Assembly: GCA_003427395.1 (NCBI GenBank)
Contig: BFEA01000239.1
Span: 1,089,128 to 1,135,981, forward strand
Source of the DNA: Chara braunii
Lineage: Eukaryota > Streptophyta > Charophyceae > Charales > Characeae
Direction of reading: 5' to 3'
Length of the DNA stretch: 46,854 nt
The notes beneath the pieces are model-generated. The model saw nothing but the letters and a program-made list of their open reading frames with translations. It made no database searches and was not told the origin of the DNA. Below are positions 41,607 through 46,854 of this stretch, piece by piece; position 1 is the stretch's first letter; each line of letters begins with the position of its first letter. The translations under genes were made by a program, and so were the position numbers.

Positions 41607-42461
41607 AAAAAAATCACCCTTTATTTTCTCATTTTCTTTCCTTTGTCCTTCCCTTTCCCTTTTTTTTTTTCTTCCCTTCTCGAAAATGCCTATCGAGGTC
41701 CTGCCGAGAACGACGTTGTTGAGCACATCGATCCCACAGGGGGACCCTCCTGGCCGCGTCACGTAGGATTCAGTCTTTCGCGATACAAATTGAGCTTTCG
41801 TAGCCACTCTGGCCGAGTGTGCCAACCATACCTCTCTCAAGCCCCTACGACAGGATAGGGCCTACACAAGGTACAACTTACCTCCACCTGCGGGAGTTGT
41901 CACCTCCCTTTGGTGGGCGTATCCCCGCCGAGCTACCAGTCCACAATACGAAAATTAATGAGTTGCAATCGCAGAGGTAGGCCAGCCGAGGGCGTTTCTC
42001 ATACGCTGTAACATAAGGGGTACGGACGGTCCTACGCCTCTATCGGACCCGCACGTGAACAGACGCATTGGGGGGTCGAAGTCCCAAGCGCGACTCGTCG
42101 TCGGTCGACTAGGATGCATCCCACTCACCACTCTTTACACCACATTAAAAACATAAAATTAAAAAAACACGCACAAACAAAACACTCCTAGTCCCTTCAG
42201 TATCCAACCCATAACCTCTTAACACAGAAATGGATTAGGCGTCGCGTGTGAGACTTAATATAAAACCGCGCGGACTAGGGTTTTCTCATATCGAGTAGCA
42301 ATGCAAGCATATGCAAGCAATCACAATGACGGAGTACTATGTAGTACCCATAATCACGCGGTCCTCGATGGGCTCGAGGGTCATGTTCGACGCTCAATTG
42401 TCGGTTGACACGCGCCTTGAGAGGTTACTCTCTCGACGCTAACACAGAAATCGATTAGGCG
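41607..42461. repeat. 850-bp tandem repeat, unit 1
   Basis: It starts CACCCTTTATTTTCTCATTT and includes GAAAATGCCTATCGAGGTCC (41683), AACTTACCTCCACCTGCGGG and later ATATAAAACCGCGCGGACTA (42258). The next unit starts at 42462 with the same text. There is no coding capacity beyond chance frames. Confidence 0.85.
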
Positions 42462-44160
42462 TCACCCTTTCTTTTCTTATTTTCTTCCCTTTGTCCTTCC
42501 CCCTCCCTATTTTTTTTTCTTTCCTTCTCGAAAATGCCTATCGAGGTCCTGTCGTAAACGATGTTATCGAGCACATTGGTCTCATAGGGGGACCCTCCCG
42601 GCCGCATCACACATAATTTGGTAATTCACGATACAAATTAAGCTTCCATTGCCGCTCCAGTTGAGTGTGCCAACCATACCTCTCGCGAGCCCCTACGACA
42701 GGATAGGACCTACGTGAGGTATAACTTACCTCCACCTGCGGGAGTTGTCATCTTCCTTCTGTGGGCGTATCCTCGCCGAGCTACCGGTCCACAATACGAA
42801 AGCTCGTCAGTTGCAATCGCAGAGGTGGGTGAGCAAAGGGCGTTTCTCGTACGTTATAGCATAGGGGGTACGGGCGGTCCTATGCCTCTATCGGACCCAC
42901 ATGCGAACCGACGCATTGGGGGGCTGAAGTCCTAAGGCCGACTCGTCGCCGGTCGACTAGGATGCATCTCACTCACCACGCATTACACCACGTTAAAAAC
43001 ATAAGATAAAAAACACACACAAACAAAACACTCTTGGTCCCTTCAGTATCCAACCTATAACCTCTTAACTGTGTGCTCGATGAACGAGAACGCACAACGC
43101 GCCTGGGGAACCCCGTTGAATCGGCTTTAACGCAAAAATGAGAGTGTCCCGTTGAATTTTGAAAACCGGAACTGGCGTGCTGGGCCTCGGACACGTGCCC
43201 CTACTCGCCCAAACACTAAAAACGAAAAATAAAAATAAAAATGACCTCTATTATGAGGGTGGGGTGGCCAAACATGCCCCTCCCTTTCGAAAATCAAACT
43301 TCAAGAGGGAAAAAAAATGGGGCCACACCATACCCCAACACTGTGAGCACATGTGTGTGCATGTGGGTGAATGTTTTTTTTTTTTTTTTTACTAAATGCT
43401 CCAATTTATTTGTCCAATCTCATTTTCAAAGGGCCCCTACATAAAAATTGGAGGTTTTCAAAGAGGTTTTTTTAAACGAACTGTCACGAAGTTTAAAAAA
43501 AATATATATATATATATATTGTTGTACATCTTTGAAAGATCTACGACCCTATATTTTTTGTTTTTTTTTCTTCTGTTTTTGTTTTAGCAAATAAAAAATC
43601 TTTGTGAAACCCCCAAATAACAAACTCACGTCATTTCTTGTTTTTTTTTTTTTTTTTCATTGTACTTACGGTTTTTGAATTTTTAAAAATATATTTAAAA
43701 CAAAAAAAAAAACAAAAGGGTTGTAGACCTCGAAAAGATCTACAACCCCATTTTTTTGTTTTTTTCCGATTATGTTTAGCCCAGGAAAAAAATCATTGCG
43801 GCTCCCACTTTTCCTCGTCCAACGGGCGTTTAAACGGGGATTCTACATAAATTCAATGCGCGTTGAATAATTCAACGCGCGTTGAATAATTCAACGCGGA
43901 ACCCGCGTTGAATCCAAAATCGGACACACAGCCTCTTAACATAGAAATCGATTAAGCGTCTCGTGCTAGACTTAATATAAAACCGCGCGGACTAGGGCCT
44001 TCTCATACCGACTAACAATGCAAGCATACGTAAGCACTCGCAATGATGGAGTACGATGTAGTACTCATAATCACGAGGTCCTCGACGGTCTCGAGGATCT
44101 CGTTCGACGCTCAATTGTCAGCTAACACACGCCTTGAGGGGTTAGTCTCTCGACGCTAGA
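42462..44160. repeat. 850-bp tandem repeat, unit 2, split by an insertion
   Basis: Repeats unit 1 from CACCCTTTCTTTTCTTATTT to 43069 and again from 43932 to about 44155 (ATATAAAACCGCGCGGACTA at 43975). The middle is displaced by the element at 43070-43931. Confidence 0.85.
43070..43931. mobile_element. 862-bp non-autonomous DNA element with 9-bp target duplication
   Basis: It interrupts unit 2 of the tandem repeat. CCTCTTAAC stands on both sides (43061-43069 and 43932-43940) and is present only once in the uninterrupted unit 1 (42212-42220). The ends TGTGTGCTCGAT and ATCGGACACACA are imperfect inverted repeats. The interior is AT-rich, with T runs and no transposase. The right end carries repeated perfect palindromes (TTCAACGCGCGTTGAA). 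A 9-bp duplication fits Mutator-type elements better than hAT (8 bp), but the class is inferred. Confidence 0.75.
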
Positions 44161-45150
44161 CAACCACCAAGACGGTTGATCACCACACCTTCTTCTGCAC
44201 CCTGCGGAGAGTGGGTGGTACACAGGTCCATACCTGTGGTGACAGTCGTCTCTCGAGGCCTTGGAGACAAACTTCATAATCCAGGGTCTGAAGAAAAATC
44301 AAGGGGTTTGACTTCAACGGCTGCTACGGACTCTAACGTCGAACTATAAAAATTCCAAAAAGCAAAAGATAAAAAAAAATCTCCCTTTTCTCTCGAAGGG
44401 ATAATATGTTTAACCCTACGCACGGTCGCAATAGGCCGTGTGGACACTCAAGGCATGCATATATACATATGTATATAAGGGTTATAAATACGAGACGATC
44501 ACTTCTCACAATCACGGTGGGATTCCCCTCAACCATATATATGAAATCGTAAACAGACAAATCCAGAGTCCGAACCACAAACATACCAACAGTTATATCA
44601 AAGATTCAACCAAAAGTTCATGCACTACACGTGGTCAACTTCAACCACTTTCTGCGCTCACACCCCTTGTTTTAGCCATACAATCCTCAACCTTTGTCCA
44701 ACCTACCATAATAAAGTACTTAGTATCTTTGTTAAATGGCCATCCAACAAAGTTCAGGTGAAAACCCAACGAAAGAAGTCATACTATAGGGTTAAGGTCT
44801 TTAGGTTGAGATGACGAGAGTGAATTGGAGTTGAATCATAAGTCGACGAATCGACAACTGACCTGTTATCTGTAACAACAGAAGATGATCCTCGTGGAAT
44901 CAAGCTGAATCTAATCAAAATCCTGAATCGAAATGTCCAAAGAAGGTCTGTAACACAAAACAAGCTAATGTCCAAGACTAGACTATCTGTGTACAAAGAA
45001 TGAATCACCATAACACATTCTCACTCAAGATTCATCTGATAGCTAAGTATAAGTGTACCTCTCAGTCAGTGTCCAAGAAAAGTTAGACCTATGACAGAAT
45101 CTCCCCTATGCAGGGTGGATCGCCAGAATCGCAACATGTCAAAATATAAT
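44161..45150. other. AT-rich sequence, no gene
   Basis: Short ORFs on both strands (for example 44333-44584 -, 44438-44761 +) overlap one another and show no motif. I see no gene or clear repeat. Confidence 0.6.
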
Positions 45151-45760
45151 CTAACTCCTTTAAACTAAAAAAATTTTGGCAGCGTTTTCCGTACGAAAAG
45201 TGTCTTTTCAGAATTTATACTAACATGAATATGAAAACTAAAATAGTCTTCAATTCTAGAAAGTCAAATTTTGTCTAACTCTCTGAATTAGTAAAAATTT
45301 GGGCAGCATCTCCTCTAGAGAAGTAGACTTCCCAGACTTATACTAAGTCAGATAAGAACTTAACATAAAACTTTCAGTTCTATCAAGACAAAATTTAACT
45401 AACGCCTTTAGATTTGTAGAAATTTCCTCAATGCTTTCCATAAAGAAAGTAACTTTCCAAAATTTATACAAAACTAAATACAAAAATTTGAAATAACTCT
45501 GACTTTTCAAATCCAAATTTTATCTAACTCACTCAATTCGTAAAACTATGGGTAACACTCCCATTAAATAAGAAGACTTTCCAAATTTCTACTAAGCAAG
45601 ATATAAACTTAGACAAAAAATTAAATTTGAAGTAAGATTTGACGAACTCCTTGGTTTTGTAAAAATTTCGGCAGCGCTTCCCATAGGAGAAATACCGATC
45701 TAAGATTTATACAAACCTAAGTATAAGAAATGATCCCAGAAAATGCAAGAATTGACCTTA
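45151..45760. repeat. diverged 124-bp tandem repeat, five units
   Basis: Units begin with C-TAACTC-like text at 45151, 45275, 45399, 45524 and 45643 (periods 124, 124, 125, 119). Each contains an AAAATTT, GGCAGC, CTCC, GAAGACTTTCCA, TTTATACTAA series. Divergence between units is high, so the array is old. A partial sixth start (CTAACTCG) lies at 45800. Confidence 0.75.
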
Positions 45761-46184
45761 GTATAAAAAAAAGTTAGGTAACAAAATGCAGAAATTGAAC
45801 TAACTCGTGTAGCTCTAGCAAGTGACGAGCAACGAAAGAAACTACCTATCAAACTAAGATTCAAACTAAGTAAAGATCTCACTCAGCCACATGCAAGTCC
45901 GAACCACAATGGTAAGGACTTTACAAATCCCAAGGTCAAACGTTGTTAAACAATAGTTCATAGTCTTTCAATGATTTATCCCTTATACCCAGCTTACACA
46001 GGGCGTAAAGCTAGACCATCCAACTTAGGAACAATTGTCTAACTCAACCATTGAATGCACACAAACATACGACATCACAAGTTTTTTTTTCTTTGGGCAT
46101 GTGACTAAGCCGTCCAACTTAGTATAATGCCTAGTCGCCCCGAACCATTTAAAATAGTTAAGTTATATATATATACATATATAT
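45761..46184. other. AT-rich sequence, no gene
   Basis: No gene or strong motif; a 60-codon minus ORF is not convincing. A (TA)n stretch at 46164-46186 precedes the next element. Confidence 0.6.
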
Positions 46185-46854
46185 AGGGTTACCTGACCGA
46201 ACGTTCGAGGGCCCCCGGGCTGGCCCCCGAACGTTCGGGCGTTCGGGGTCCCGTTCAGGGGCCGAACACCTCCAGGTTTGGCCCCCGCCAAAAAATCTTT
46301 CAGGGCCTAAAAATAAGTTTTGTTTTCTGAATGTTTTTTTGTGAGTTCTCTATGATGTAACCTACACGTTTATAGATTTTGAAGCCATTCGGCTCAGCCA
46401 ACAAAACATTAAAAATCGTCAAAGATGGGGGTGTCAAAACATGCTCGTCCACTCACTATTTTGTTTTTTTTCACTTTTAAGTTTTTGTTTTCACTTTATT
46501 TCGGAGCCTAAACAATTTTATTAATTTTAAAAAATATTTTAACGAGTTATTGATTATATAAACTACATATTTGTAAATTTTCAGGGCATTTGTCAATGCC
46601 CAAAAATAATTAAAAATCGAAAAAGATGGCGGTGTCGAAAAGGTGCTGGCACACTCACTAATTTTAATTCTCTTTATATTTTTTCTTATTTTTATCATAG
46701 TGTTTATTTTATGTATTTGATTTTTAATTAAAATTTGGTAAAGAATTTGGATGTAGTGCCCAGGCAAATGTTGTTTAGTTTATTTATCTCCACAATATAT
46801 GTTTTTTTCAAAATTGTTTGAAAACGTTTTTTTTTTTTTTTTTTTTTTTTTTTT
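46185..46854 (+). mobile_element. palindrome-ended element, copy d (GAACGTTC type, cut by window end)
   Basis: It starts AGGGTTACC after (TA)n. Its subterminal palindrome (46197-46214 with 46222-46238) and body match copy a at 25545 closely, including both AAAAATCG motifs and the order of T-rich segments. It runs into a T tract at 46826-46854, where the window stops, so its right end is not visible. Confidence 0.82.

Overview
The window is eukaryotic, repeat-dominated DNA. It has no operons, no bacterial-type genes and no intact long protein gene. It does have microsatellites, long A/T tracts, tRNA-derived repeats, LTR, LINE and tyrosine-recombinase retrotransposons, small inverted-repeat DNA elements and assembly gaps (N runs at 14248-14311 and 30125-30504, one N at 18283). 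The gag and chromodomain style of the Ty3/gypsy copies, a Kangaroo/PAT-like DIRS element and a plant-like tRNA-Asn derivative suggest a green-lineage genome. A streptophyte alga such as Chara is my best guess, but this is inference only.

Layout. 1-500: TC microsatellite, then a GC hairpin. 639-6196 (+): a nearly full-length but dead Ty3/gypsy chromovirus in the order gag, protease, RT, RNase H, integrase, chromodomain, then polypurine tract. It is broken by stop codons and frameshifts and has lost catalytic residues. 6640-10112 (-): a second, unrelated Ty3/gypsy copy truncated inside RT; a primer-binding-site-like sequence lies at 11380-11397 (-). 10.1-14.2 kb: no convincing gene. 14.3-14.8 kb: two possible exons. 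15.0-17.2 kb: tRNA-like repeats and a recurring short module, each copy of which sits next to a different hairpin.

17514-35026 is best read as one large DIRS-order retrotransposon swollen by later insertions. A 562-bp repeat (A1) at the left recurs as A2 at the right, between two 101-bp copies of another repeat (B1 and B2). This gives the split-direct-repeat order A1-ORFs-B1-A2-B2. Between the repeats are gag-like fragments, a DIRS-type RT/RNase H region on + and a tyrosine recombinase on -. This arrangement is known from Volvox Kangaroo. Material lying inside it: a five-unit tRNA-like tandem array (22.1-23.6 kb), three copies of a palindrome-ended element (25.5-28.2 kb) and hammerhead ribozyme sequences on both sides of the 380-N gap (30.08-30.56 kb).

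35.4-46.9 kb: a tRNA-Asn-like sequence, a dead LINE (36.66-38.77 kb), GC-rich and TTGA repeats, possible remnant exons (39.67-41.5 kb), an approximately 850-bp tandem duplication (41.6-44.16 kb) whose second copy carries an 862-bp inserted element with a 9-bp target duplication, an approximately 124-bp tandem repeat (45.15-45.76 kb), and a fourth copy of the palindrome-ended element at the right edge. The genes do not form a pathway; the window records successive transposition and decay.
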